A stretch of 64,000 nucleotides of DNA from Dokdonella_A ginsengisoli (GTDB lineage Bacteria > Pseudomonadota > Gammaproteobacteria > Xanthomonadales > Rhodanobacteraceae), in NCBI RefSeq assembly GCF_042652785.1, contig NZ_JBHSHD010000016.1, forward strand, positions 62,001 to 126,000, given 5' to 3'. The position numbers were made by a program, and so were the translations under genes. Of this stretch, positions 33,600 through 42,522 are shown in pieces. Position 1 is the first letter of the stretch. Each line of letters starts with the position of its first letter. A model generated the notes under the pieces. The model was not told where the DNA came from and did no database searches. It worked only from the letters and a program-made list of their open reading frames with translations.

Positions 33600-36500
33600 T
33601 CACCAGCCGAGCAGTTCGCGCCAGGCGCCGCGATGCCACGGCGGGACGGCCTTGTCCAGCGTTTCGCGTACCTGCTCCGCCAGCAGCGGCGTGAGACCCG
33701 GGATGACCAGCCTGCCGCCGCCGCGCGCGACCATCGCATCGGCCGGCGGAGTGGACAGATTGGCCACGGCACCGACCAGGGTATTGCCGCTGCCGCTGCC
33801 GCCCCAGCTCGTGATCGGCGCTCCGGTGCCGCCGTCGACGGCCATGATCGAATAGCGGGCGCCCGGATCGCAGGGATCGTCGCTCTTCGGGATCAGGCCG
33901 TACAGCAGGGCGACGTTGCCGGTCGTGAGCGGAAGTGCGCGGCGCTGCGCGCGCTCGCCCTGCTCGGTGTCGATGTTCAGCGGGATGCGCCAGCCGTTGG
34001 CCATCACGGAGGACACGGTCGCCTCTCCGGTATCCGGATCGGTGACGGTCAGGCGCATCGGCGGGACGTCGCTCACCACCTCGGTCGGTTCCTCGAAGCC
34101 GGTGATGCTGCGCGTATTGTCCGTGCCCTGCGTCATCGTCTGCGTGACGAGCTGGCTCACCTTGATCGGATACGCCGACGATTCGGTGCCGTAGTCGCGG
34201 ATGCCGTAGAACGCCTGCTCCGGAATCGCCGAGGTGCGGTCGTCGCTGCCCAGGTACTTGCCGGTGCCGACGACGATGATCGGCCGCCGCGTGCCCGGAT
34301 CGCGCAACGCGGTCGGGTTGAAGACGATCGGCTGGTCACCGACGGCACTCGCGCCGCCGTTGCCGTACGTGGTGAACATCAGGTCCACCTTCCATTCGTC
34401 GATGTTCTCCGAGGAAAGATCGAAGCGCCACAGATTGCCGGCGAGATCGCCGGCGTAGACGAGATCGTCCACCTCGTCGGAAGCGAGGTCGTAGACCATC
34501 GGCGTGGACAGGCCGAAGGTCTTGAATCCGCTCGGCCGGTCCTGCGGAGCGTCGCTGGTCGGGATCTCGCGGATCAGCGTGCCCGACTCCAGGTCGATGA
34601 CGAGCAGCGAGGTGCGCTTGGCGGCGGCTTCCAGGCGGTCGCCCGGTGCTGCGGCCGCGTCCGCATTGGACGGGAAGTAGCCGCTCGACACCACCGCGAC
34701 CCACTTGTTCTGGTAGTGCAGGCGCGCGACGTTGGCCGAGTCGTAGGTGTAGCCGAGCGACGCGCACGAGCGCGAACCGGCGACGCAGGGCCCGTCGCCG
34801 TCGGTGCTGGCGGTGTCGCCGCTGGTGAACTCCCACATGACCACGCCACCGCTTCCCGCAGCGCTCGTCTCGCTTTCCATCGCCGGCTCGGTCACGTCCA
34901 GCACGTAGATGCCGCGTCCGCCCAGGCGCATCGAGCCGAGCAGGATCGTGCGCCAGCTGCCGTCGACGAAGACGTCGGCTTCGCGCGGACGCGAGTCGAC
35001 GCCCGGGGTCAGACCGGATTCGCGAATCGTCGACTTGGCCAGGCGGCCGTTGTGGATGAGCAGGTTCGGAACGTAGGCCCAGGATTCCGCACCGGTGTCC
35101 GCGTCGAACGCGTGCAGCATGCCGTCGTTCGCGCCGACGTAGGTCATCGGCTGGCGCGAACGCTGCTGATTCTGGTAGCCGGCGTAGCTGTCGTCCTCGC
35201 TGGCTGCGGCCGCCTGCGCCTCCGGCGAATCCGCCGGGAACATGTCGTGGTAGCCCGAGCGCGGCGAGGATACGTAGGCCGGCTCGCCGTTGACGACGGC
35301 GCCCAGCACCGAACCCCGCGCACGCAGCGCCGGCGTCGTCGTGACGGTTTCATGGTCACGATTGCCGCGCAGATAGTCGACCCGGATCGAGCCGTAGCCG
35401 TCGCACTCCGTGGTACCCCCGGTGCAGGTCGCGGCGCCGGGCTTCTGGTTCAGCGCGTTCTGCTGCGCCGTGCTGAGATTGGTCCAGCGGAACGGCACGC
35501 CGGTACCGCTGCCGTCCGAGGTGATGATGATGCGATCGTTCGGGTCGCGGGCGGTGCCGGTGCCGGGCGGGTCGTCGCAGAGACCTCCGCTGAGCAGGCA
35601 GCCGGCGTCCCATTCCGCGGCCGTCGGCGCGCCGGCGTCGTCGAGCTGGGAGCGGCGGAACGTACCCGACCAGTCGCTGCTGTCGTAGCCGCCCTGGTAG
35701 CCGCTGTTGCCGCCGGTCAGGATCGGCAGCGAGATCGATTCCGGCGTCGACGCGGTGCTCTGCGCGACCACGCTGGCGATGATCTTCTGCAGTGCCTCGA
35801 TCAGCTCGGCCGGATTGGAGGCGGCGAAGAACTCGCCGCGGCTGTTGATCGCCGCGTGCCACATGTCGTCGATCTTTTCGGCCGTATCCGAATACGGGCT
35901 GTTGCCCTGCAGCTTGGGCCACTGCAGCTGGCCCTTGCGCAGCTTGAGCAGGTTGTCCGCGGTCTTGCGGATCGTGCCGTCGACGCCGAAGCCGATCATG
36001 AATTGGACCAGATGCGGCCAGGTCGCCGGATCGTTGGCCGGGTTCCAGTACAGCTCCTCGTTATTCAGCCAGTTGTCGCCCGGACCCAGCGGCGTGGTTC
36101 CGGTGACGCCGGTGGTGCGGTCGGCGAGATAGGGGCGCACCTTGAGCTTGGTCTGCTCATTGTTCTGGAAACCCGGTCGCAGGTCGGTCGCCCAGTAGTG
36201 GAAGGCGATGTCGGCCATCGTCTTCTGACCGCTGCTGAGTTCGTTCCAGAAGATCTTCGACACGTCGGCGGACGTCGAATAGGTCTCGTCGTCCGGCAGA
36301 TCCACTCCCGTGGTGTCGGTCTGAGTCACCGTCACGACGCTGTTGTTCCACAAGCCGTCGGTCATCTGGATGTGGAAGTTCTTGCGGCAGCTCAGCTCCT
36401 TGTCGAGGGCACGATCCCAGTAGGGATTGGTGTCCGCCGCACCGGTGTCGCGCTGGAAGAACTTGCCCACGCGATCGGCGGCCGCCTGGTTGGGCGTGTT

Positions 36501-37406
36501 GCCGCCCACCGGAGTGGAGAAAAGCCAGGTGTAGAAATTGTTGCGCGTCTGCGCTCCGCTGACGTTCTCGAACGGGAAGATGCCCGTCGACGTGGCGATC
36601 TGCCGCGTGTTGATGTTCTGCCAGGCCACGCGGATGTTGCGATCGAACGTGGCGAACGCGCGCGACACCGCAGTGACCGAGGCGGTGTAGCGCGTGTGAT
36701 AGTACGAATACCAGTTGGCGAAATTTTGCCGTTCGTCGGCTGGAAGGACTACCCATTCCCAGTTCGACGCCGTGTACAGCGTGCCGGTATTGCTGATCTT
36801 TCCGTCCGTACCGAGAGTCAGCGTGACGGTGCTCTTGAGCCGGTAGTAGCCGGCCGACTTGCCGCAGAAACGCGATCCCGTACCGAGATTGCGCTTGGTG
36901 GAGGCGGTCGGGGAAGCCGGCCGGTTGGCGATGATGCCGTTGTCCCATGCCGCATCAAATGCAGCTTGCAGGAAGGAGGTGCCGTCGGCCTTCAGCGGCG
37001 GATCGTACTTGGCGTTGGGGTTGTAGTAGACGCCGTTCATCGCCCAGGATTTCGGGTCGGCCGCGTCGGTGATGCGCGGGTCGATGACACCCGCACACAG
37101 GTACGGACTCAGGTCCGAGCCGGGGTACGTCGCGGTACCGCTCGTATCCTGCTGATCCGTGGCGCCCCAGCCTGCACCGGTGTAAGGACGCTGGTCGGGC
37201 ATGTGGTTGCGCCCCATCGAGCCCGAATCGTCGAACGTCAGCACCACGTTCGGTGCGACCTTCGAGGTCAGCTCCGGCGGCGTGGTCAGCAGGTCGACCG
37301 TGCCCTCCGCGGCATCCTGAGCGGATACGGCCTGCGGCAGGCCGGCCAGCAGGCAGGCCACGGTGGCGGCCAGGGACAGGGTGAAGGACGATCGCATCCT
37401 GGTCAT
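33600..37406 (-). CDS. pilY1: Type IV pilus tip/biogenesis protein PilY1
   Basis: 1268 residues with a signal peptide (about 1-29). A von Willebrand A-like region begins with DDSGSMG, where D59, S61 and S63 form the MIDAS. The C-terminal half (about 740-1180) is the PilY1 beta-propeller, with blocks such as GAVVNGEPAYVSSPRSGYHDMF, RQPMTYVGANDGMLHAFD and DLVYAGDLAGNLWRFDLS. A GAGGAG site lies 9 bases upstream. PilY1 controls pilus extension/retraction and can act as a calcium-dependent adhesin or surface sensor. It sits between pilX and pilE on one transcript. Slightly longer than the Pseudomonas protein (about 1160). Confidence 0.95.
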   Translation of the reverse strand: MTRMRSSFTLSLAATVACLLAGLPQAVSAQDAAEGTVDLLTTPPELTSKVAPNVVLTFDDSGSMGRNHMPDQRPYTGAGWGATDQQDTSGTATYPGSDLSPYLCAGVIDPRITDAADPKSWAMNGVYYNPNAKYDPPLKADGTSFLQAAFDAAWDNGIIANRPASPTASTKRNLGTGSRFCGKSAGYYRLKSTVTLTLGTDGKISNTGTLYTASNWEWVVLPADERQNFANWYSYYHTRYTASVTAVSRAFATFDRNIRVAWQNINTRQIATSTGIFPFENVSGAQTRNNFYTWLFSTPVGGNTPNQAAADRVGKFFQRDTGAADTNPYWDRALDKELSCRKNFHIQMTDGLWNNSVVTVTQTDTTGVDLPDDETYSTSADVSKIFWNELSSGQKTMADIAFHYWATDLRPGFQNNEQTKLKVRPYLADRTTGVTGTTPLGPGDNWLNNEELYWNPANDPATWPHLVQFMIGFGVDGTIRKTADNLLKLRKGQLQWPKLQGNSPYSDTAEKIDDMWHAAINSRGEFFAASNPAELIEALQKIIASVVAQSTASTPESISLPILTGGNSGYQGGYDSSDWSGTFRRSQLDDAGAPTAAEWDAGCLLSGGLCDDPPGTGTARDPNDRIIITSDGSGTGVPFRWTNLSTAQQNALNQKPGAATCTGGTTECDGYGSIRVDYLRGNRDHETVTTTPALRARGSVLGAVVNGEPAYVSSPRSGYHDMFPADSPEAQAAAASEDDSYAGYQNQQRSRQPMTYVGANDGMLHAFDADTGAESWAYVPNLLIHNGRLAKSTIRESGLTPGVDSRPREADVFVDGSWRTILLGSMRLGGRGIYVLDVTEPAMESETSAAGSGGVVMWEFTSGDTASTDGDGPCVAGSRSCASLGYTYDSANVARLHYQNKWVAVVSSGYFPSNADAAAAPGDRLEAAAKRTSLLVIDLESGTLIREIPTSDAPQDRPSGFKTFGLSTPMVYDLASDEVDDLVYAGDLAGNLWRFDLSSENIDEWKVDLMFTTYGNGGASAVGDQPIVFNPTALRDPGTRRPIIVVGTGKYLGSDDRTSAIPEQAFYGIRDYGTESSAYPIKVSQLVTQTMTQGTDNTRSITGFEEPTEVVSDVPPMRLTVTDPDTGEATVSSVMANGWRIPLNIDTEQGERAQRRALPLTTGNVALLYGLIPKSDDPCDPGARYSIMAVDGGTGAPITSWGGSGSGNTLVGAVANLSTPPADAMVARGGGRLVIPGLTPLLAEQVRETLDKAVPPWHRGAWRELLGW

Positions 37407-37437
37407 GGGGTTGGCTCCTCGAAGGATTCGCGCCTGC

Positions 37438-38079
37438 TCAAGGCTCGATGCCGGTATTGGTCAGGTTCACGGTCGAGAACACGCTCTCGTTCGCGCTGAG
37501 GACGGCCGCCGTGCCGCCCTGGCTGCGCGAGGTGATTCGATAGAACCAGGCCGTGCCGGCGCCGCCCTTGCGTTCGTCGTCGATCGCTCCGGACTGGCTG
37601 CCGGCGCCCGGCGGCACGTTCGGCCCGAGGTCCTCGACCAGAACCACCGGCTGGGTCGCCAGCGACGCGGTCTCGCTGTCGCCGCTCAGTCCGGTCAGCG
37701 TGCCGCCATAGCTCGGCGTGCCCGGCAGGGCGGACTCCCAGGTCCTGGAGGTGCGGAACTTCTGCACGGCGAGCGGCAGCGTGCCGTCGACGCTCGGCCG
37801 GTACACGCAGGTGCCCGAGCTGCTCTCGATGCACGGCGGCAACGGCTGGGTCCCGCTGAAGGAAAGGTTCCACAGCCACGCTTCGGTTCCGCGCAATCCG
37901 CTTTCGGCACCCATCAGGCCGAGCTGGCGGTTGCGCATGCCGCCGGTCATCTTCTCCTGCAGGATCGACGTGCCGATCGCGGTCAGCGTCAGCAGCGTGA
38001 TCAGCAGCAAAAAGATCAGCGCGACGAAAAGGACGGCGCCGTGCTGGCGCGCAGGCAGGCGGTTGGAGTGCGGTTTCAT
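37438..38079 (-). CDS. pilX: Type IV pilus minor pilin PilX
   Basis: 213 residues. The N-terminus QHGAVLFVALIFLLLITLLT is a PilX-type start: cleavage after a glycine and a hydrophobic helix, without the glutamate at mature position 5 found in other pilins. That lack is normal for PilX/GspK-like subunits at the pilus tip. The rest has two cysteines (PPCIES, GTCVYR) and a mostly polar fold. It lies between pilW and pilY1 with short gaps (9 and 31 bases). PilX works with PilV, PilW and PilY1 in priming pilus assembly. Confidence 0.88.
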   Translation of the reverse strand: MKPHSNRLPARQHGAVLFVALIFLLLITLLTLTAIGTSILQEKMTGGMRNRQLGLMGAESGLRGTEAWLWNLSFSGTQPLPPCIESSSGTCVYRPSVDGTLPLAVQKFRTSRTWESALPGTPSYGGTLTGLSGDSETASLATQPVVLVEDLGPNVPPGAGSQSGAIDDERKGGAGTAWFYRITSRSQGGTAAVLSANESVFSTVNLTNTGIEP

Positions 38080-38088
38080 CGCGGTGGC

Positions 38089-39429
38089 CTAGAAGTTCCG
38101 GTTGCGGACGGTGGTGTAGGCGACGAACTCGCGCCGCATCTGGTTGCCCGTGCTCAGTCCCGACGGCAGCGAGGTGGGACTTGCGAATTCCTCGCCGTCG
38201 AAGTGATAGGTGCGGCTGGCCTCGTCGAGCGGGCCGATCTCGTCCACCGTGTTCACCAGCAGATGCGACTCGACGGCGCGCACCGAGCGCCACATGCAGC
38301 CGGGCTCGATGTTGAGCCCCGGCGGCGGCGGCGGGCAGTCGGTGCGATCGTTGACTTCGTCGGCGGTCAGGAACTGCGTGCTGCCGCTGATGTCCTGCAC
38401 GCCGTACCGGAACGCGAGCTGGTCGACGCCGCGCACCAGTTCCTGCTCGACGCCGTTCTCGCGGCGGATCAGCACGGGAATCAGGCGCTGGTCGGCAGAA
38501 CTGTTCGGACGCGCGTCGGGATTTTGGTCCGCACGGAACGCGAGGTAGTAGCTGACCGTGACGAACCCGCCCTTGAAATCGAACAGGCGCACGTCGCGGG
38601 TGCGGTTGCCCTTGCACAGGAAGCCGCCCGCGCCGGCGAGTATCCCGCCGGTCGCATCCGGACCCGCGCCGATCGTCAGCACGTTGCCGGAAACGGCGGC
38701 GATCGGCAGCACGGCCGGACTGACGCAGTCGGACACCAGGGCCAGGCCGGCCGACATGCCGCTGATCGGATCGTCGCCGGTCTGCGGCGTCACCGTGATG
38801 GTGTCGCCGTTCGCCAGGTCCGTACCGGAGGCGACGCTGCAGGCATTCACCGGAACCGTCCATCCGCTGCCGCGCTGGTAGCGGATGGTCAACACGTCGG
38901 AAGCCGGCACGCGCTGCCCGTCGGCCAGCCCCATGTCGGGAATCGTGCCGGTCGGCAGCGCCGGCGTGCAGTCCGCGGCGGAACACGCGTAGCCCTGGAC
39001 GAACCAGCGCGGGCTCAGGGTGTAGGCTGCCGTCGCCGCGTCCTGGGACGGATTGCCGTCGGCGTCGATGCTGTTGATGTTGCTGTCGGGCAGCTGGAGA
39101 TCGGTCGCGTAGACCATCGGTGCGCGCACCGGCACCATCGGCACGGCCGCATCCGGCGAGCTCGGGCCGGTCGTGTTGCTGCAGTACTGGGCGCCGAACA
39201 TGCGCAGGTCCTGCTCCATGCGCGTCACCGCGAAGCGACCGTTCTCCTGCAGGCGCGCCAGTCCGTCCTGCAGCTTGTTGGTCCGGCTGGTACCGCTGAA
39301 CAGGGTCATGATGCCGATGCTGAGCAGCAGGCCCAGGGTCAGCGCGATCATGATCTCGAGCAGCGAGAAGCCCCGGATGGAATCCGCCCGACGCTGCGGG
39401 CGCTGGAGGGTCTGACGCGTCGAGGTCAT
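38089..39429 (-). CDS. pilW: Type IV pilus minor pilin PilW
   Basis: 446 residues from the ATG at 39429, which overlaps the pilV stop (ATGA). The leader is 20 residues, cleaved at RG/FSLLEIMIA, with glutamate at mature position 5. PilW proteins are large minor pilins; the long mature part carries many cysteines (for example in YCSNT, YACSAADC, VNACSV, FLCKGN) that probably make disulfides. It works with PilV, PilX and PilY1 in the tip complex. An upstream frame extension beyond 39429 runs inside pilV and was ignored. Confidence 0.92.
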   Translation of the reverse strand: MTSTRQTLQRPQRRADSIRGFSLLEIMIALTLGLLLSIGIMTLFSGTSRTNKLQDGLARLQENGRFAVTRMEQDLRMFGAQYCSNTTGPSSPDAAVPMVPVRAPMVYATDLQLPDSNINSIDADGNPSQDAATAAYTLSPRWFVQGYACSAADCTPALPTGTIPDMGLADGQRVPASDVLTIRYQRGSGWTVPVNACSVASGTDLANGDTITVTPQTGDDPISGMSAGLALVSDCVSPAVLPIAAVSGNVLTIGAGPDATGGILAGAGGFLCKGNRTRDVRLFDFKGGFVTVSYYLAFRADQNPDARPNSSADQRLIPVLIRRENGVEQELVRGVDQLAFRYGVQDISGSTQFLTADEVNDRTDCPPPPPGLNIEPGCMWRSVRAVESHLLVNTVDEIGPLDEASRTYHFDGEEFASPTSLPSGLSTGNQMRREFVAYTTVRNRNF

Positions 39430-39950
39430 GGCTGGAACACCCAGGCGAAGGTCTGCGTGGCGGGCTGGTCGCGGGAGGACGCATCGGCGGGGCGATCCAG
39501 CCCGGCTTCGGTCCAGCGGATGATCATCGTGCACAGGCCGTTGAACGGAGCGGTGCCGGTCTGCGCGCCGGTGCCCAGCTGGGTGCCTTCGCAATTGATG
39601 GAAGCATCCGCATTGGGCAGGAACTCTCGAAGCTGCCGGTTCCAGATCTCCTTGTCGCGCGCCACTACGGCCGCGGCCGTGCAGACCGAAGCCTGGCATC
39701 CGGGCTCTCCGGTGCCGTCCGAGCCTTCGTACTCGTCGACGTATTCCACGGTGTGGCCGAGGTTGCCGCGCATGCGGTCGGCCATCGACTCGGCCAGGAA
39801 CGAGGCCTGCGTGCGCAGGTAGGCGCTGTGGTTGGTGCGCACCGACACCACCATGAGCCCGGCGACGCCGAGCAGTCCGAGACTGAACACCAGTACGGCG
39901 ATCAGCACCTCGAGCAGGGTGAAGCCGCGGGTCCGGTTCAAAATGCGCAT
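39426..39950 (-). CDS. pilV: Type IV pilus minor pilin PilV
   Basis: 174 residues. Prepilin leader of nine residues, cleavage at RG/FTLLEVLIAVLVFSLG, glutamate at mature position 5. The helix is followed by NHSAYLRTQASFLAESMADRMRGN, a conserved PilV segment. Its stop overlaps the pilW start, and the fimT stop lies 11 bases upstream. It is a component of the initiation complex at the pilus tip. Confidence 0.92.
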   Translation of the reverse strand: MRILNRTRGFTLLEVLIAVLVFSLGLLGVAGLMVVSVRTNHSAYLRTQASFLAESMADRMRGNLGHTVEYVDEYEGSDGTGEPGCQASVCTAAAVVARDKEIWNRQLREFLPNADASINCEGTQLGTGAQTGTAPFNGLCTMIIRWTEAGLDRPADASSRDQPATQTFAWVFQP

Positions 39951-39961
39951 CGTGCGGGTCC

Positions 39962-40615
39962 TCAACTGCAGCTGCCGGCCGTGGAATCGGTGGTATCGCG
40001 GCGCGATTCGATCAGGCCGGTTCCGGTGACGCGAATCCGCCGCGACTGCGTCGGGTCGGCGTCCGCGGACGGCCGGCACACGCTGAAATCGAAGCCGGTC
40101 GCATCGCGCAGCGCACCGGTCGGCGTGAACACCACCTGGTCGTCGGCGCCGCCGCCTTCGCTCGCCGAAAGAATGCGGTAGCCCTCGGCCAGGGCGTCGC
40201 GGTGCAGCAGGCACAGCGGCACCGTGCTGTCGCCGTTCGCCGCGTCATCCAGATAGCCCTCGCATGCGGCCGCGGTGGTCCCGGGCGAGGTCGGCGTGTC
40301 CTGGATGTTGCCGTCGGCATCTTCGGCGGAGACGACGACCTGCCAGCCGTTGGTCCAGCTGCCGCCATTGGCGATCACCGCGGCTGCGCGGCCGCGCTTC
40401 ACCGCCTCCGAGCGCGCGGCGTTGAGGGCGCCGACCAGGCTGTTGGTGTTGTCGCTGACCGACATGCGAATGGAAAACTCGCGATAGCTCGGGAATGCCA
40501 GCGCGGCGAGGATCGCGACGATGGAGATCGTCACCAGCAGTTCGACGAGCGTGAAGCCGCGCGCGGGACGAATCCCCGAGCCGCCCTGAAGTCCGGCGAG
40601 TACGTGTGTTCGCAT
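39962..40615 (-). CDS. fimT: GspH/FimT family pseudopilin
   Basis: 217 residues. Leader of 20 residues, cleaved at RG/FTLVELLVTISIVAILAALA, with glutamate at mature position 5. The following helix (FPSYREFSIRMSVSDNTNSLVGALNAARSEAVKRG) is the hallmark of the GspH/FimT/FimU group. The C-terminal beta domain includes cysteines in ACEGYL, PLCLL and SVCRPS. It is the first gene of the minor-pilin operon, preceded by a 230-base gap after ispH in which I see no clear promoter boxes. Confidence 0.9.
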   Translation of the reverse strand: MRTHVLAGLQGGSGIRPARGFTLVELLVTISIVAILAALAFPSYREFSIRMSVSDNTNSLVGALNAARSEAVKRGRAAAVIANGGSWTNGWQVVVSAEDADGNIQDTPTSPGTTAAACEGYLDDAANGDSTVPLCLLHRDALAEGYRILSASEGGGADDQVVFTPTGALRDATGFDFSVCRPSADADPTQSRRIRVTGTGLIESRRDTTDSTAGSCS

Positions 40616-40845
40616 CGAAACAGCCCCTGCTCTTTCGGTCCGACAGCCCGGCGTCGCGGCCTCGGAAAGCGCCCGCAGTCCCGGGAGGTTAGTCGGCGCA
40701 AGGCTAGCGGCGGAGCGCGCGCGAAGTTAAGAGGCAGCCGACCGTCGCGCCCGCAAAACCGACGAGCGGCACGGCGCCTGCGCAGGCACGGCGGGCGAAG
40801 CTGCCGGACGGGTGAGCAGCCTGGCGGGAAAAGCGGCGCCGGTGG

Positions 40846-41793
40846 CTAGGCGACCACCCGCAGGCGCAGCTCCTTGGGCAGCGCGAACGTCACGTTCTCC
40901 GGCTCGCCGTCCAGCTCGCGCACGCTGGCGCATCCGGCCTCACGCAGATGGGTGACGACCTCGCGCACCAGGCTCTCCGGTGCCGAGGCGCCGGCGGTGA
41001 CGCCGATGCGCTCGCGCCCGGTCAGCCACTCGGCGCGGATGTCGCCGGCCCCGTCGATCAGGTAGGCCGGCACGCCCTGCTTCTCGGCCAGCTCGCGCAG
41101 GCGGTTGGAGTTGGAACTGTTCGGCGAGCCGACCACCAGCACGAGGTCGCACTGCTGGCCGAGCCGGCGCACGGCGTCCTGGCGGTTCTGCGTGGCGTAG
41201 CAGATGTCGTCGTGGCGCGGCCCGACGATGGCCGGGAAACGCCGCTGCAGGGCCTCGATGACCGCGCGCGTGTCGTCGATCGACAAGGTGGTCTGCGTGG
41301 CGAAGGCGATCTGCTCCGGATTGCGCGGCCGCAGGTCCGCCACGCATTCGGGTGTTTCGACCAGATGGATCGCACCGGCGTTGGACGGATCCCACTGCCC
41401 CATCGTGCCTTCGACTTCCGGGTGACCGGCGTGACCGATCAGCACGACGTCGCGGCCGGCCTTGCCGTGGCGCGCGACTTCCATGTGCACCTTCGTCACC
41501 AGCGGACAGGTCGCGTCGAACACGCGCAGGCCGCGCTCGGCCGCCTCCCCGCGCACCGCCTGCGACACGCCGTGCGCGCTGAAGATCACCGTCGCGCCGT
41601 CGGGCACTTCGGCCAGCTCGTCGACGAAGATCGCTCCCTGGCCGCGCAGCTTGTCGACGACGAAACGGTTGTGCACGACTTCGTGGCGCACGTAGATCGG
41701 CGCACCGAACGTCTCGAGCGCGCGCTCGACGATCTCGATCGCACGATCGACGCCGGCGCAGAATCCGCGGGGGTTGGCGAGGATGACTTGCAT
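40846..41793 (-). CDS. ispH: 4-hydroxy-3-methylbut-2-enyl diphosphate reductase
   Basis: 315 residues, last enzyme of the MEP isoprenoid pathway, making IPP and DMAPP with a 4Fe-4S cluster. The cluster cysteines lie in RGFCAGVDRA (C12), DATCPLVTK (near 95) and one in the later DDICYATQNRQ region (near residue 195). The SPNSSNSNRL substrate block is present. Its ATG shares one base with the stop of the 81-residue frame upstream (TGATG), hinting at coupling. It follows lspA as in other gammaproteobacteria. The pilin operon lies downstream. Confidence 0.96.
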   Translation of the reverse strand: MQVILANPRGFCAGVDRAIEIVERALETFGAPIYVRHEVVHNRFVVDKLRGQGAIFVDELAEVPDGATVIFSAHGVSQAVRGEAAERGLRVFDATCPLVTKVHMEVARHGKAGRDVVLIGHAGHPEVEGTMGQWDPSNAGAIHLVETPECVADLRPRNPEQIAFATQTTLSIDDTRAVIEALQRRFPAIVGPRHDDICYATQNRQDAVRRLGQQCDLVLVVGSPNSSNSNRLRELAEKQGVPAYLIDGAGDIRAEWLTGRERIGVTAGASAPESLVREVVTHLREAGCASVRELDGEPENVTFALPKELRLRVVA

Positions 41794-42038
41794 CAGTAGG
41801 GCGTGCCGTCTTCGTTCGGGTACGTCGGCCGGGGTTCGGTAGTCGCACGAAGCGCCGTGTCCACGTCGGCGTAGTGTACCGGGCCGGTCCGGGGCGCGCG
41901 ATCGCCGATCTTCGCGGAGGAGACCCGCCGGCTGCCGTGGTTCACGATCGGGGGCGCACCGGCCGCGCGAAGGCCCGCGACCGTGCCGGCGCGCAGGGAT
42001 TCCCCGCCACGCCCCGGGTACACGAACGGGGCGGTCAC
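41793..42038 (-). CDS. Possible small protein between lspA and ispH
   Basis: An 81-residue frame from a GTG that overlaps the lspA stop (GTGA) and whose own stop overlaps the ispH start (TGATG). The double overlap is what a translated, coupled gene would show. The sequence is Arg/Gly/Pro-rich, has no signal peptide or helix I trust, and resembles no family I know (it ends TEPRPTYPNEDGTPY). It could equally be a spacer with a chance frame in high-GC DNA. If real, it would bridge ribosomes from lspA to ispH. Confidence 0.35.
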   Translation of the reverse strand: MTAPFVYPGRGGESLRAGTVAGLRAAGAPPIVNHGSRRVSSAKIGDRAPRTGPVHYADVDTALRATTEPRPTYPNEDGTPY

Positions 42039-42520
42039 GACGACCTCTTTCCTTCGAACAATCCGAACGCGATCAGCAGCACCGCGCCGACGCTGATCGC
42101 CGAGTCGGCGACGTTGAACGCCGGGAAGTACCAGTCGCCGTGATAGACCTGGATGAAATCGGTGACGTGGCCGAAGCGCAGGCGATCGATCAGGTTACCG
42201 ATCGCGCCGCCGACGATCAGCGCCAGCGGCAGCGCCGTGCGCCACTCGCCGCGCCGCGTGCGGCCGAGCCAGACCACCAGCACCGCGCTGACGCCGATCG
42301 CCAGCGCGGTGAACAGCCAGCGCTGCCAGCCGCTTTCGTCGGCGAGAAAGCTGAAGGCAGCGCCGGTGTTGAACGCGAGCGTCCAGTTCAGGAAGCCCGG
42401 GATCACCTCGACGCGCTGCAGGTGGTCCAGCGCCCCGAGCACGACGTGCTTGGTCCACTGGTCCAGCACGATGACCAGCAGCGACAGCAGCAGCCAGGGC
42501 AGCGCGTTGCGCCGGGTCAT
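42035..42520 (-). CDS. lspA: Lipoprotein signal peptidase
   Basis: 161 residues with four membrane helices. The catalytic aspartates lie in the family blocks GGAIGNLIDRLRFGHVTDF and FNVADSAISVG, and FNTGAAFSF is the conserved loop. It cleaves prolipoproteins after lipid attachment, a step needed by the lipoproteins in this window such as the serine hydrolase at 8021. The start lies 2 bases after the ileS stop, the common ileS-lspA arrangement. The start ATG at 42520 fits the family. Confidence 0.95.
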   Translation of the reverse strand: MTRRNALPWLLLSLLVIVLDQWTKHVVLGALDHLQRVEVIPGFLNWTLAFNTGAAFSFLADESGWQRWLFTALAIGVSAVLVVWLGRTRRGEWRTALPLALIVGGAIGNLIDRLRFGHVTDFIQVYHGDWYFPAFNVADSAISVGAVLLIAFGLFEGKRSS

Positions 42521-42522
42521 CG

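Noticed and set aside
33140..40615. Horizontally acquired pilus island
   Set aside because: Gene order and composition match the standard chromosomal minor-pilin cluster, and no integrase, att repeats or flanking direct repeats were seen.
40616..40845. RNA gene or small ORF between fimT and ispH
   Set aside because: GC-rich with a few short palindromes, but nothing that forms a coherent RNA or a frame with a binding site.
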